Counted from the stretch's first letter, positions 50,101-59,674 are shown. The stretch: DNA of 64,000 bases from Paractinoplanes brasiliensis (GCF_004362215.1 NZ_SNWR01000001.1:6306001-6370000); one strand, 5' to 3'. Notes: generated by a model not told the origin, from the sequence alone. Translations and numbers: made by a program.

Positions 50101-53100
50101 GGGCGGCCAGGCCCGCCCGGCGCTGCGAGCCGGCGCCCGCCCCACCAGGGTGCCGCTCTCCTACGGTCAGCAGCGCTTGTGGTTCCTGCACCGGCTGGAG
50201 GGCCCGAGCCCGGTCTACAACCTGGCCTCGATCATCCGCCTGGACGGCCCCCTGCGGATCGACGCGCTGCGGGCGGCGTACGGCGACGTGATGCGCCGGC
50301 ACGAAAGCCTGCGTACGGTCATCGAGCAGGACGACAGCGGCGCGTTCCAGGTGGTGCGACCGGCCGGCGAGCCGGACCTGCCGGTGCTGCGGGTCACGGA
50401 GGAGGAGCTGGACCAGGCCCTCGCCGAGCACGCCCGGTACGCCTTCGACCTGGCCCACGAGTGTCCACTGCGGCTGACCCTGTTCGAGCTCGCCCCCGAC
50501 CGGCACGAACTGCTGGTCCTGCTGCACCACATCGCCGGCGACGGCTGGTCGACGCCGTTGCTGGCCCGCGACCTGACCCGGGCGTACACCGCGCGGGTGG
50601 CCGGGCACGAACCCGGCTGGGCCGCCCTGCCCGTCCAGTACGCCGACTACACGCTCTGGCAACGCGAGCTGCTCGGCGCCGAGGACGACGAGTCCAGCGT
50701 GGCCGCCCAGCAGCTCGGCTACTGGACGAAGGCCCTGGCCGGCCTGCCCGAGGAGCTGGATCTGCCGTTCGACCGGCCGCGCCCGGCCGTCGCGTCGTAC
50801 CGCGGTGGCGACGTGCCCCTGCGGCTGCCGGCCGATGTGCACCGGCGGGTGGCCGAGCTGGCCCGGACCCGCAACGTGACCACGTTCATGGTCGTGCAGG
50901 CCGCGCTCGCGGTGCTGCTGTCCCGGCTCGGCGCGGGCGCCGACATCCCGCTCGGCACACCGGTCGCCGGGCGGCTCGACGAGGCGCTGGACGACCTGGT
51001 CGGCGACTTCGTCAACACCCTCGTGCTGCGCACCGACCTGTCGGGCGATCCGACGTTCGCCGAACTGCTGACCCGGGTACGCGAAGCCGACCTGGCCGCG
51101 TACGCCCATCAGGACCTGCCGTTCGAGCGGCTGGTCGAACTCCTCAACCCGGTGCGCTCGCGGTCGCGTTCGCCGCTGTTCCAGACGATGCTGGCGTTCA
51201 ACAACAACAGCCAGCAGGGCAATGCCGAGGCGATCGCCCAGCTCGCCGACCTCACCGTCACCACCCGCGGCGTGGGCAGCGGCGCGGCCAAGTTCGACCT
51301 GGCCTTCAACCTCCGCGAGCAGTTCGCGGCGGACGGCACGCCCGACGGCATGACCGGCATCCTGGAGTTCGCCACCGACCTGTTCGACCGCGGCTCGGCC
51401 GAGCGGCTGGTGGCCCGGTTCGGTCACGTCCTGGCCCGGCTGGCCGCCGATCCCGAGCTGCGGGTCGGCCACGTCGACGTGCTGCTCGACGAGGAACGCA
51501 CAACGGTGCTGGAGGGCTGGAACGCCACGGAGACGCCGCTCGCCGCCCGCTGGCTGCTGGACCGGATCGAGCAGCAGGCCGCCCGGCGCCCCGGCGCGCC
51601 GGCGGTCGAGGCCGCGGACGGAACCCTCAGCTACGCCGAGCTCAACGGGCGGGCGAACGCCTTCGCGCGGTTGCTGCGAGAGCGCGGGGCCGGGCCGGAC
51701 AGGTTCGTGGCGGTGGCCCTGCCGCGCACGGCCGACCTGGTTGTCACCCTGCTCGCGGTGCAGAAGGCGGGGGCCGCCTACCTGCCGATCGACCTGGGCT
51801 ACCCGCCCGAGCGGGTGCGCCTGATGCTGGCCGCGGCGGCGCCGGTGACGATCGTGACCACCACCGGGCTGCGGCCCGGGTTGCCCGGCACCGACGTGCC
51901 GGTGATCCTCCTGGACCGGGAGGACACCACCGGCCACGCCCGTGACGACCTCGACGTGCGTACGCCGGGCGGGTGTGCCGCGTACGTCATCTTCACGTCC
52001 GGATCGACCGGCGTGCCCAAGGGCGTCGTGGTGAGCCGGACGGCGCTGGACAACTTCCTCGCGGCCATGGCGGCTCGCACCCGGATGGGCGAGGACGACC
52101 GGCTGCTGGCGGTCACCACCGTCGGGTTCGACATCGCCGGCCTGGAGCTTTATCTGCCGCTCGCGACCGGCGGGACGGTGCTGGTGGCGACCCGCGAGGA
52201 CGTCCTCGACACCGACGCGCTCCGGGCCGCGCTCACCGGCCGCGGGGCAACCGTCGTGCAGGCGACACCCACGCTCTGGCAGGCGGTCGCCGGGCGGGAC
52301 GCGTCCGTGCCGGCCGGGCTGCGGGTGCTGGTCGGCGGGGAGCCCCTGCCGCCGTCGCTGGCGGTGACCCTGTCCCGGCACGCCGCGAGTGTCCTGAACG
52401 TCTACGGCCCCACCGAGACCACGATCTGGTCGACCGCGGCCACTGTCGACGGCCCGACGCCCGGCATCGGGCAGCCGATCGACAACACCCGGGTCTACGT
52501 GCTCGACGCCGCGCTGCGCCCCGTGCCGCCCGGTGTCGTGGGCGAGCTCTACATCGCCGGCTCGGGGCTGGCGCGCGGCTATCAGGGCCGGTCGGCGTTG
52601 ACGGCGGAACGGTTCGTCGCGGCCCCGTACGGACCGCCGGGAACCCTGATGTACCGCACCGGCGACGCGGTGCGCTGGACCGCCGACGGCCGGCTCACCT
52701 TCGTGGCGCGCACCGACAGCCAGGTGAAGGTGCGCGGCTTCCGGATCGAGATCGGCGAGATCGAGTCGGTGCTCGCCGCCCACCCGGACGTGACCGCAGC
52801 CGCGGTGGCCGTCCGGCCCAACCCGGCGGGGGAGCGCAGGCTGGTCGCGTACGTCGTCGTGGAGCCGGAGACCGCGCTCGCCGACCTGCGCAAGCATCTG
52901 TCTGAGACGGTGCCCGAGTACATGGTGCCGGCGACCTTCATGGTGCTCGACGCGCTGCCGCTGACGCCGAACGGCAAGGTGGACCGGAAAGCGCTGCCCG
53001 ACCCGGTCGACCAGTCCGTGCCGTCCGGGCGGCTGCCGCGCTCGCCGTACGAGGAGATTCTGTGCGAGCTGTTCGGCGAGATCCTGAACCGCCCGCAGGT

Positions 53101-56100
53101 GTTCATCGACGACGACTTCTTCGTCCGGGGCGGGCACTCGCTGGCCGCGATGCGCCTGGTCAGCCGCATCCGCTCGGTGCTCGACGTGGAGCTGCCGATC
53201 GGCACGCTGTTCGAGTCGCCGACCGTGGCGGGGCTGGCGGCGCACCTCGGCGAGGCCGCCGCGCAGAGCACCCCGCTGGTCGCCGGGCCACGCCCGCCCC
53301 GGCTGCCGACGTCGTTCGCGCAGCAGCGGCTGTGGTTCCTCAACCAGTTCGAGGGGCGGCACAGCCCGACCTACAACGTGCCCGCGGCCCTGCGGCTCAC
53401 CGGATCCCTGGACCGGGATGCGCTGGCCGCCGCCCTGGCCGACGTGGTGTCCCGGCACGAGGCGCTGCGCACGGTGTTCGGCGAGGACGAGCAGGGGCCG
53501 TACCAGCAGATCCTGGCGGTGGCCGGCCCGACCCTCACCGTCGAGCAGGTCAGCGAGGACGACCTGCCGGCGCGGTTGACGGCGCAGGCGCGGCAGGGGT
53601 TCGACCTGTCCGGTGAGATCCCGTTGCGTGCCCACCTGTTCGACGTCGCCGCCGGGGAGCACGTGCTGCTCCTGGTCATGCACCACATCGCCGGCGACGG
53701 CGGCTGGTCGATGCCGCTGCTCGTCCGCGATCTCGCTGTGGCCTACCGCGCCCGGTCCGCCGGCGCGGAACCCGGCTGGCAGCCGCTGCCCATCCAGTAC
53801 GCCGACTACACCCTCTGGCAGCAGCGGCTGCTGGGCTCGGCCGACGACCCCGCGAGCGAACTGTCGCGGCAACTCGGCTACTGGCGTACGGCCCTGGCCG
53901 GCGCGCCCGAGGAGCTGACCCTGCCGGTGGACCGCACCCGGCCCGCCACCTCGGCCAACCACGGCGGCGAGGTCCGTTTCGAGATCCCGGCGGAGCTGCA
54001 CGCGGGGCTGGAGGAGCTTGCCCAGCAGCATCGGACGAGCGTCTTCATGGTCATGCAGGCCGCGGTCGCGGTGCTGCTCTCGCGGGTCGGCGCGGGCGAC
54101 GACATCCCCATCGGCACGCCGACCGCGGGCCGCACCAACGAGGCCCTCGAACAGCTCATCGGCTTCTTCGTCAACACCCTGGTCATCCGTACGGACCTGT
54201 CCGGCGATCCGGGCTTCACCGAGGTGCTGGCCCGGGTCCGGGAGACCTCGCTGGCCGCCTACGCCCACCAGGACGTGCCGTTCGAACGCCTGGTGGAGGA
54301 GCTGAACCCGGACCGGGGCCTGGCCCGGCACCCGTTGTTCCAGACGATGGTCACCTGGAACAACACGCGGCACCGGCCGGAGGACGTCACCAACCTGCCG
54401 GGACTGGACCTGCGGGTGACCGAGGTCGGCACCGGGGTCGCCACCTTCGACCTGCTCTTCGCCTTCACCGACGTGCGCGGCGAGAACGGCGTGCCGACCG
54501 GCGTGAAGGCCCGGCTGGAGTTCAGCACCGACCTGTTCGACGAGTCCACCGTGACCCGCCTGGCCGAGCGGCTGGTGCGCGTGGTGCGGGCGGTCGTGGC
54601 CGATCCGGCGCGGCCGGTGCACCGCATCGACGTGCTCGAGGACGCCGAGCGCCGGCTCGTGGCGGCGGTCAACGAGACCGCCCGGGCGCTGCCCGCGGCC
54701 TCACTCGGGGAGCAGTTCGCCCGTCAGGTGCTCCGGACGCCGGACGCCGTGGTGGTGTCCACGCCGGAGCGCGACGTCACCTACCGGGAGCTCGACGCCT
54801 CGGCCGACCGGATCGCCGCCGAGCTGGCCCGGCACGGCGTGGGCCCGGAGCAGATCGTCGGGGTCGCCCTGACGCCCGGCGCCGGCCTGGTGGCGGCCCT
54901 GGTCGCGATCCTCAAGACCGGGGCGGTGTACCTGCCGCTCGACCCGCAGCACCCGGCCGGCCGGCTGGCCGTCGTGCTGGCCGAGGCCCGGCCGCGGGTC
55001 GTCGTCACCACGTCCGGCACTGCCGCCGGGCTCCCCACCGGGGACGTCCCGGTGGTGCTGCTCGACCGGGAGCTGCCGGACGCGCCGCCGCAGCGCACGC
55101 CGCCCGGGTTGTCCCTGGACCACCCGGCCTACGTCATCTACACCTCCGGGTCGACCGGCCGGCCGAAGGGCATCGTGATGCCGGGCCGGGCGATGGTCAA
55201 CCTGCTCGCCTGGCACCGGGAGGAGGTGCCGAGCCCCGACGGCACGGTGGTCGCGCAGTTCACCGCGATCAGCTTCGACGTCTCGGTGCAGGAGATGCTT
55301 TCCGCCCTGCTGCACGGCAAGACGCTGGCGGTCTGCCCGCCCGACGTCCGGCGCGACCCGCGGGAGCTGGCGCGGTGGCTCCGCGCGCGCCGGGTCGGTG
55401 AGCTCTACGCGCCCAACCTGGTCGTGGACGGCGTGCTGGAGGCGGCCGGCGAGATCGGCGACGGCCTGCCGGAACTGCGGCACGTCGTGCAGGCCGGCGA
55501 GGCGCTCACGCTGCGGGAACCCGTACGGGCGCACCACGCGGCCGGTCGTGCCAGGCTGCACAACCACTACGGCCCGGCGGAGACCCACGTGGTCACCGGT
55601 TACACCCTGCCCGCCGACGTGGCCGAGTGGCCGGCCACGCCCCCGATCGGCCGGCCCATCGGCAACACCCAGGTGTACGTGCTGGACGCCGGGTTGTCGC
55701 CGGTGGCCCCCGGCGTGGTCGGCGAGCTCTACATCGGCGGCGCGAACCTGGCCCGCGGCTATCTGCGGCAACCGGAGATGACGGCCGAGCGCTTCCTGGC
55801 CGACCCGTACGGTGTTCCAGGCGCCCGGATGTACCGCACCGGTGACCTGGCCCGCCTCACCCCGGACGGTCTGCTGGAGTACGTCAGCCGCTCCGACGAT
55901 CAGGTCAAGCTGCGCGGTCACCGCATCGAGCTCGGCGAGATCGAGACCGCCCTGGCCGATGCCCCCGGTGTGCTGCGCGCGGCGGTGATCGGCCGCGAGG
56001 ACCGGCCGGGCGACAAGCGGATCGTGGCCTACGTCGTACCGCGGGACGGCTCCGACCTCGACGAGGCCTCGCTCCGCCGGCACCTCGCCGCCTCGCTGCC

Positions 56101-59100
56101 CGACTACATGCTGCCGTCCGCTTTCGTCGCGATGGACGTGCTGCCGCTGACCCACAACGGCAAACTGGACCGGCGCGCGTTGCCGGCGCCCGTTCACCAC
56201 GCCCCGGTCACCGGCCGGGGGCCGCGGTCGCCGCAGGAGGAGATCCTGTGCGACCTGTTCGCCGACATCCTGCACCGGCCCGCTGCCGGTATCGACGACG
56301 ACTTCTTCGCGCTGGGCGGGCACTCGCTGCTCGCCACCCGGCTGGTCGGCCGGATCCGCTCGATGTTCGGCGTCGAGGTCGCGGTGCGTCAGGTGTTCGA
56401 GACCCCCACGGTCGCCGGCCTGGCGCAGAGCCTGGGGGATGCCGGAGCGTCCCGCGAGAGGGTGCGTCCGATGCCGCGGCCGGAACGGCTGCCGCTCTCG
56501 TTCGCCCAGCAGCGGCTCTGGTTCCTCCACCAGCTGGAAGGTCCCAGCCCGACCTACAACCTGGCGAGCGCGCTGCGGCTGACGGGCGCGCTGGACGTGG
56601 GGGCGCTGCGGCTGGCCCTCGGCGACGTGGTGGCGCGGCACGAGAGCCTGCGTACCGTGTTCGCCGCCGACGGTGACGGCCCGCACCAGGTCGTTCTCGA
56701 CGCGGTGGAGCCGGCTTTGCCGGTGGTGCCGTGCCGCGACGACGAGGTGGAGGCCCGGATCGCCGAGGCGACCGCCCACGGCTTCGACCTGGCCCGGGAG
56801 ATCCCGGTCCGCGCGGTCCTGCTCCGGCTCGGTCCCGACCGGCACATCCTCGTCGTCGTCCTGCACCACAGCGCCGGCGACGGCTGGTCGGTGCCGGTGC
56901 TCGTGCGCGACGTCGCGGTGGCCTTCGCCGCCCGGTGCGACGGCGCCGCCCCCCAGTGGCCGGTGCTGCCGGTGCAATACGCGGACTACACCTTGTGGCA
57001 GCGCGGCCTGCTGGGCGCCGAGGGTGACGAGGACTCGGAGCTGTCCCGCCAGCTGAGCTTCTGGCGGGGAGTGCTGACCGGCCTTCCGGACGAGGTTCCG
57101 TTGCCGCTGGACCGCGCTCGGCCCGCGGTGGCGTCGTACCGCGGCGGGCGGGTGCCGCTGACCGTGCCGGCCGCGGTGCACGCCGGTCTGGCCGAGCTGG
57201 CGGCCCGGCACAGGGTCAGCGTCTTCATGGTCGTGCAGGCGGCGGTGGCGGCGCTGCTGTCGCGGCTCGGCGGCGGCGTCGACATCCCGATCGGGTCCCC
57301 GGTGGCGGGCCGTTCCGACGACGCCCTGGAGGACCTGGTCGGGTTCTTCGTCAACACGCTGGTGCTGCGGACGGACCTGTCCGGCGACCCGTCGTTCGCC
57401 GAGCTGCTGTCGCGGGTCCGCCAGGCCGATCTGGCGGCGTTCGCGCACCAGGACGTGCCGTTCGAGCGGGTGGTGGAGGCGGTCAACCCGGCCCGTTCCA
57501 CGGCGCGGCACCCGCTCTTCCAGACCATGCTGATGTGGAACAACACTCCGGAGGGGGACGGCGACAAGATCTCGCTGGCGGGCCTGACCGCCCAATCTGT
57601 TCCGGCCCCGGCCGGCGGGGCGAAGGTCGACCTGAACTTCAACCTCTCGGAGCGGCGGGGCGCGGACGGCGAGCCCGCCGGGCTGGGCGGCACCCTGGAG
57701 TTCGCGCTGGACGTGTTCGACGCGACCACCGTCGAGCGGTTCGCGACGTGGTTCGTGGGGTTGCTCGAGCAGGTGGTGGCGGCGCCGGAGGCCCGGGTGG
57801 GCGGTCTGCGCCTGGGCTCCGCCGAGGAGTCGGCGCGGCTCCTGGCGGCGGGCGTCGGCGTGCCGTCGGTGGTGCCGCCGGGATCGTTCGCCGACTGGTT
57901 CGCCGACATCGCGGGCCGCACGCCGGCGGCCCCGGCGATCGAGTGCGGCGACCGGTCGCTGTCCTACGCGGACCTGGACGCGGCGGTGAACCGGTTCTGC
58001 CGGCGGCTTCGCGACGCCGGGGTGGGCCCGGGCTCGTCGGTGGGAGTGGTCCTGCCCCGGTCGGTGGAGCTGGTGGTGGCGCTGCTGGCGGTGAACCGGG
58101 CCGGTGCGGCCTATGTTCCGGTCGACCCGGGACATCCGGCCGAGCGGGTGAATTTCGTGCTGGCCGACGCGGAGCCGACCGTGGTGGTGACGAGCCGGGC
58201 GACCGATCCGGCGGCCACCCCGGACGTTCCGCGCCTGTTCGTGGACGACGCCGTCCCGCGGCCGCGGAGGCCGCTGGAGGACCCGGCGATCGCCGTGCCC
58301 GGTTCGGCGCCGGCGTACACGATCTACACGTCGGGCTCGACGGGCCGTCCCAAGGGTGTGGTCGTGACCCGCGACGGGGTCGCCAACTTCCTGCACTCGA
58401 TGGCTGACCGGTGTGGCGCCGCCCCCGGGGACAGGCTGGTCGCGGTCACCACCGTGAGCTTCGACATCGCGGTGCTGGAGCTGTTCCTGCCGCTCGTGAC
58501 CGGCGGGACGGTGGTGCTGGCCACCCAGGACGTGGCGGGCGACCCGGTGCCGCTGGCGGCGCTGGTGCGGGCCTCGGCCGGCGCCCCGGGTTCGCTGCTG
58601 ATGCAGGCGACGCCCGGTCTGTGGCGGGCCCTGCTGGAGGTGGATCCCCAGGTCGTGGCCGGTGTTCGGGTCCTGGTCGGCGGTGAGGCGCTGCCCGCCG
58701 ATCTGGCCGGACGGCTGGCCGCGTCGGCCGGTTCGGTGTGCAACATGTACGGGCCGACCGAGACGACGGTGTGGTCGACGATGTCGGCTGTGCGCGCCGG
58801 CGAGGCCCCGGACATCGGCGGGCCGATCGGCAACACCTCCGTCTACGTGCTCGACGAGAGCCTGCAGCCGGTTCCGTCCGGGGTGCCGGGCGAGCTGTAC
58901 ATCGCCGGCGCGGGTGTGGCGGCAGGCTACCGGCGCCGGGCGGGGCTCTCCGCGGGCCGATTCGTGGCCGATCCGTTCGGGCTGCCCGGCTCACGCATGT
59001 ACCGCACGGGAGACGTCGTCAGGTGGCGTGCGGACGGCCGGCTGAGCTTCGTGGGCCGGGCCGACGACCAGGTGAAGGTGCGCGGGTTCCGGATCGAGCT

Positions 59101-59647
59101 CGGCGAGGTCGAGTCGGTGCTGCTGGGGCACCCCGAGGTGGCCAGGGCGGTGGCGGCGGTACGGGACGAGCGCCTGATCGGCTATGTCGTCCCCGTCCCG
59201 GGGGCGGTGCTCGACGGCGCCGAGCTGCGGGAGTTCGCGGGACGCTCGGTGCCGGACTACATGGTGCCGGCGGCGATCGTGGTGATCGACGAGGTGCCGC
59301 TTAACCCGTCGGGCAAGGTCGACCGGCGTGCCCTGCCGGCGCCGGAGAGGCGGACGGGTACCGGCCGGGCCGCGGCGAACGAGCGCGAGGAACTGCTCTG
59401 CGCGATCTTCGCGGATGTGCTCGGGCTGCCGGAGGTCGGTCCCGAGGACGACTTCTTCGCCCTCGGCGGTCACTCCCTGCTCGCCGCGAAGATGGCCGCC
59501 CGGGTCCGCGAGCGCATCGGCGTGGAGGTGACGATCCGCACCATCTTCAGCCGGCCGACCGTGGCGGAGCTCGCCGTCTGGTCGCAGGCCGAGGCCGGTC
59601 CGGTCGCCACGGCGTCCCGCCCCGCTCTGCGAAGGAGGAACGCCTGA
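47051..59647 (+). CDS. NRPS 3, modules 7-10 (four C-A-T), no thioesterase
   Basis: 4198 aa from GTG 47051, with GGGAG about seven bases upstream. Approximate residues: C 6-430 (ILPLSPLQGGLLFH, DCL type after the upstream E; HHTLLDG at 146), A 440-940, T 973; C 1032-1475, A 1480-1990, T 2024 (reads VRGGHS instead of LGGHS); C 2084-2525, A 2530-3050, T 3086; C 3144-3585, A 3589-4100, T 4136. Only 62 residues follow the last carrier serine, so there is no TE, reductase or terminal C domain. Predicted residues: Asp (or Asn), Gly, Pro, Gly. C domains 2-4 have LCL-type PLSxxQQRLWFL signatures. Followed after 43 bp by the exporter gene. Confidence 0.95.
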   Translation: MTRQTRTVDDILPLSPLQGGLLFHSVFDESAPDIYTVQSTFHLTGPLDADRAARAADALLQRHANLRVAFRQRANGEWVQLVATRVRRPWTELDLSHLAAEQADAEARAAAVADRERRFDTGRPPLIRFLLIRLGDLSHRLVLTVHHTLLDGWSLPTLLQEFYALYLSGGDPRGLPPVVPYRSYLEWLGRQDTGAVQAAWDDMLSGLAAPTRAAAGRAFTPRDPGRAQFGLSPAATAALTARARAAGVTVNTVVQTAWALVLSGMTGRDDLVFGVTVNGRPAELPGVESMVGLFINTLPLRVRIRPGQTVGDLLTEVHRQQVRLTEHQHVGLSEIQHRAGLGPLFDTSVVFENFPFDDSTGLAADADALRVTGAESHSANHFPLSLVAMPQDTLRFKLFHQRELFDDAAVAVIIDRFRRVLDEVVNRPGQPTGRVELITAAEREESLSYAIGPVPRTSGGTLPELFTAQARRTPDAPAVLAGGRSLTYRELDARASHLAGELIRRGIGPGRTVAVLLPRGVELVVALLAVAKSGGAYVPVDPAYPAGRIAAILQGAAPRLAVAEPGTVPEGLDTLAVTDAEAGSFTVAPRPHDPAYLIFTSGSTGKPKGVVVEHRSLGAYLTRGRTAYPDAAGTALVHSSVAFDLTVTGLFIPLVSGGCVHVAELPDATGGPRPTLLKGTPSHLALLDTLPDTVSPSGTLILGGEALRGEAVRGWREAHPEAQVINAYGPTEATVNCLEHRIPAGAEVADGPVPIGRPFAGARTYVLDAALRPVASGVPGELYVAGVVLARGYAERPDLTAERFVADPFGPAGERMYRTGDLVRWLPEGALEYVGRADDQVKLRGFRIEPGEIEAVAAASPGVTRAVVVVRGEGADQQLVAYLTPGTVGADAVRAHLAAALPEYMVPAAIVVLGELPLTPNGKVDRAALPAPEEIVRMAPVRRGPRDPREELIGELFAGVLGRAAVGPDDDFFALGGHSLLAIRLVSRLRSALGTEIGVRHVFQNPTPAALARSMGEGGQARPALRAGARPTRVPLSYGQQRLWFLHRLEGPSPVYNLASIIRLDGPLRIDALRAAYGDVMRRHESLRTVIEQDDSGAFQVVRPAGEPDLPVLRVTEEELDQALAEHARYAFDLAHECPLRLTLFELAPDRHELLVLLHHIAGDGWSTPLLARDLTRAYTARVAGHEPGWAALPVQYADYTLWQRELLGAEDDESSVAAQQLGYWTKALAGLPEELDLPFDRPRPAVASYRGGDVPLRLPADVHRRVAELARTRNVTTFMVVQAALAVLLSRLGAGADIPLGTPVAGRLDEALDDLVGDFVNTLVLRTDLSGDPTFAELLTRVREADLAAYAHQDLPFERLVELLNPVRSRSRSPLFQTMLAFNNNSQQGNAEAIAQLADLTVTTRGVGSGAAKFDLAFNLREQFAADGTPDGMTGILEFATDLFDRGSAERLVARFGHVLARLAADPELRVGHVDVLLDEERTTVLEGWNATETPLAARWLLDRIEQQAARRPGAPAVEAADGTLSYAELNGRANAFARLLRERGAGPDRFVAVALPRTADLVVTLLAVQKAGAAYLPIDLGYPPERVRLMLAAAAPVTIVTTTGLRPGLPGTDVPVILLDREDTTGHARDDLDVRTPGGCAAYVIFTSGSTGVPKGVVVSRTALDNFLAAMAARTRMGEDDRLLAVTTVGFDIAGLELYLPLATGGTVLVATREDVLDTDALRAALTGRGATVVQATPTLWQAVAGRDASVPAGLRVLVGGEPLPPSLAVTLSRHAASVLNVYGPTETTIWSTAATVDGPTPGIGQPIDNTRVYVLDAALRPVPPGVVGELYIAGSGLARGYQGRSALTAERFVAAPYGPPGTLMYRTGDAVRWTADGRLTFVARTDSQVKVRGFRIEIGEIESVLAAHPDVTAAAVAVRPNPAGERRLVAYVVVEPETALADLRKHLSETVPEYMVPATFMVLDALPLTPNGKVDRKALPDPVDQSVPSGRLPRSPYEEILCELFGEILNRPQVFIDDDFFVRGGHSLAAMRLVSRIRSVLDVELPIGTLFESPTVAGLAAHLGEAAAQSTPLVAGPRPPRLPTSFAQQRLWFLNQFEGRHSPTYNVPAALRLTGSLDRDALAAALADVVSRHEALRTVFGEDEQGPYQQILAVAGPTLTVEQVSEDDLPARLTAQARQGFDLSGEIPLRAHLFDVAAGEHVLLLVMHHIAGDGGWSMPLLVRDLAVAYRARSAGAEPGWQPLPIQYADYTLWQQRLLGSADDPASELSRQLGYWRTALAGAPEELTLPVDRTRPATSANHGGEVRFEIPAELHAGLEELAQQHRTSVFMVMQAAVAVLLSRVGAGDDIPIGTPTAGRTNEALEQLIGFFVNTLVIRTDLSGDPGFTEVLARVRETSLAAYAHQDVPFERLVEELNPDRGLARHPLFQTMVTWNNTRHRPEDVTNLPGLDLRVTEVGTGVATFDLLFAFTDVRGENGVPTGVKARLEFSTDLFDESTVTRLAERLVRVVRAVVADPARPVHRIDVLEDAERRLVAAVNETARALPAASLGEQFARQVLRTPDAVVVSTPERDVTYRELDASADRIAAELARHGVGPEQIVGVALTPGAGLVAALVAILKTGAVYLPLDPQHPAGRLAVVLAEARPRVVVTTSGTAAGLPTGDVPVVLLDRELPDAPPQRTPPGLSLDHPAYVIYTSGSTGRPKGIVMPGRAMVNLLAWHREEVPSPDGTVVAQFTAISFDVSVQEMLSALLHGKTLAVCPPDVRRDPRELARWLRARRVGELYAPNLVVDGVLEAAGEIGDGLPELRHVVQAGEALTLREPVRAHHAAGRARLHNHYGPAETHVVTGYTLPADVAEWPATPPIGRPIGNTQVYVLDAGLSPVAPGVVGELYIGGANLARGYLRQPEMTAERFLADPYGVPGARMYRTGDLARLTPDGLLEYVSRSDDQVKLRGHRIELGEIETALADAPGVLRAAVIGREDRPGDKRIVAYVVPRDGSDLDEASLRRHLAASLPDYMLPSAFVAMDVLPLTHNGKLDRRALPAPVHHAPVTGRGPRSPQEEILCDLFADILHRPAAGIDDDFFALGGHSLLATRLVGRIRSMFGVEVAVRQVFETPTVAGLAQSLGDAGASRERVRPMPRPERLPLSFAQQRLWFLHQLEGPSPTYNLASALRLTGALDVGALRLALGDVVARHESLRTVFAADGDGPHQVVLDAVEPALPVVPCRDDEVEARIAEATAHGFDLAREIPVRAVLLRLGPDRHILVVVLHHSAGDGWSVPVLVRDVAVAFAARCDGAAPQWPVLPVQYADYTLWQRGLLGAEGDEDSELSRQLSFWRGVLTGLPDEVPLPLDRARPAVASYRGGRVPLTVPAAVHAGLAELAARHRVSVFMVVQAAVAALLSRLGGGVDIPIGSPVAGRSDDALEDLVGFFVNTLVLRTDLSGDPSFAELLSRVRQADLAAFAHQDVPFERVVEAVNPARSTARHPLFQTMLMWNNTPEGDGDKISLAGLTAQSVPAPAGGAKVDLNFNLSERRGADGEPAGLGGTLEFALDVFDATTVERFATWFVGLLEQVVAAPEARVGGLRLGSAEESARLLAAGVGVPSVVPPGSFADWFADIAGRTPAAPAIECGDRSLSYADLDAAVNRFCRRLRDAGVGPGSSVGVVLPRSVELVVALLAVNRAGAAYVPVDPGHPAERVNFVLADAEPTVVVTSRATDPAATPDVPRLFVDDAVPRPRRPLEDPAIAVPGSAPAYTIYTSGSTGRPKGVVVTRDGVANFLHSMADRCGAAPGDRLVAVTTVSFDIAVLELFLPLVTGGTVVLATQDVAGDPVPLAALVRASAGAPGSLLMQATPGLWRALLEVDPQVVAGVRVLVGGEALPADLAGRLAASAGSVCNMYGPTETTVWSTMSAVRAGEAPDIGGPIGNTSVYVLDESLQPVPSGVPGELYIAGAGVAAGYRRRAGLSAGRFVADPFGLPGSRMYRTGDVVRWRADGRLSFVGRADDQVKVRGFRIELGEVESVLLGHPEVARAVAAVRDERLIGYVVPVPGAVLDGAELREFAGRSVPDYMVPAAIVVIDEVPLNPSGKVDRRALPAPERRTGTGRAAANEREELLCAIFADVLGLPEVGPEDDFFALGGHSLLAAKMAARVRERIGVEVTIRTIFSRPTVAELAVWSQAEAGPVATASRPALRRRNA
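50130..53250 (+). other. NRPS module 8 (C-A-T), Gly
   Basis: Pocket D-I-L-Q-L-G-V-I-W from FDIAGLE, QATPTLW, LVGGEPL and VYGPTETTIWS, the standard Gly code. The carrier domain reads FVRGGHSLAAMRL. Confidence 0.88.
53280..56440 (+). other. NRPS module 9 (C-A-T), Pro
   Basis: Pocket D-V-Q-Y-V-A-H-V-V from FDVSVQE, ELYAPNL, VVQAGEAL and HYGPAETHVVTG, very close to the Pro code D-V-Q-L-I-A-H-V-V. A substituted proline is also possible. The C domain has one extra Gly after the active-site motif (HHIAGDGGWS). Confidence 0.85.
56460..59644 (+). other. NRPS module 10 (C-A-T), Gly, terminal
   Basis: Pocket D-I-L-Q-L-G-M-V-W, standard Gly code. The C domain motif is HHSAGDG. The protein ends shortly after the carrier domain, so the full-length peptide would be left on this carrier awaiting release in trans. 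Confidence 0.88.
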
Positions 59648-59652
59648 TGAGG

Positions 59653-59674
59653 CATAGGAAACGTATAGAGGGCG
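59653..59674 (+). promoter_or_regulatory. TATAG-type 11-bp direct repeat before the MFS exporter gene
   Basis: CATAGGAAACG is followed immediately by TATAGAGGGCG, an 11-bp-period repeat in the 43-bp gap between NRPS 3 and the exporter gene. It is an AT-rich island in very GC-rich surroundings and suggests a separate promoter for the exporter and tailoring genes. Confidence 0.5.

Noticed and set aside
49133..54622. 1829-codon minus-strand frame opposite NRPS 3
   Set aside because: Shadow of the coding strand; no recognisable motif, no RBS or plausible start.
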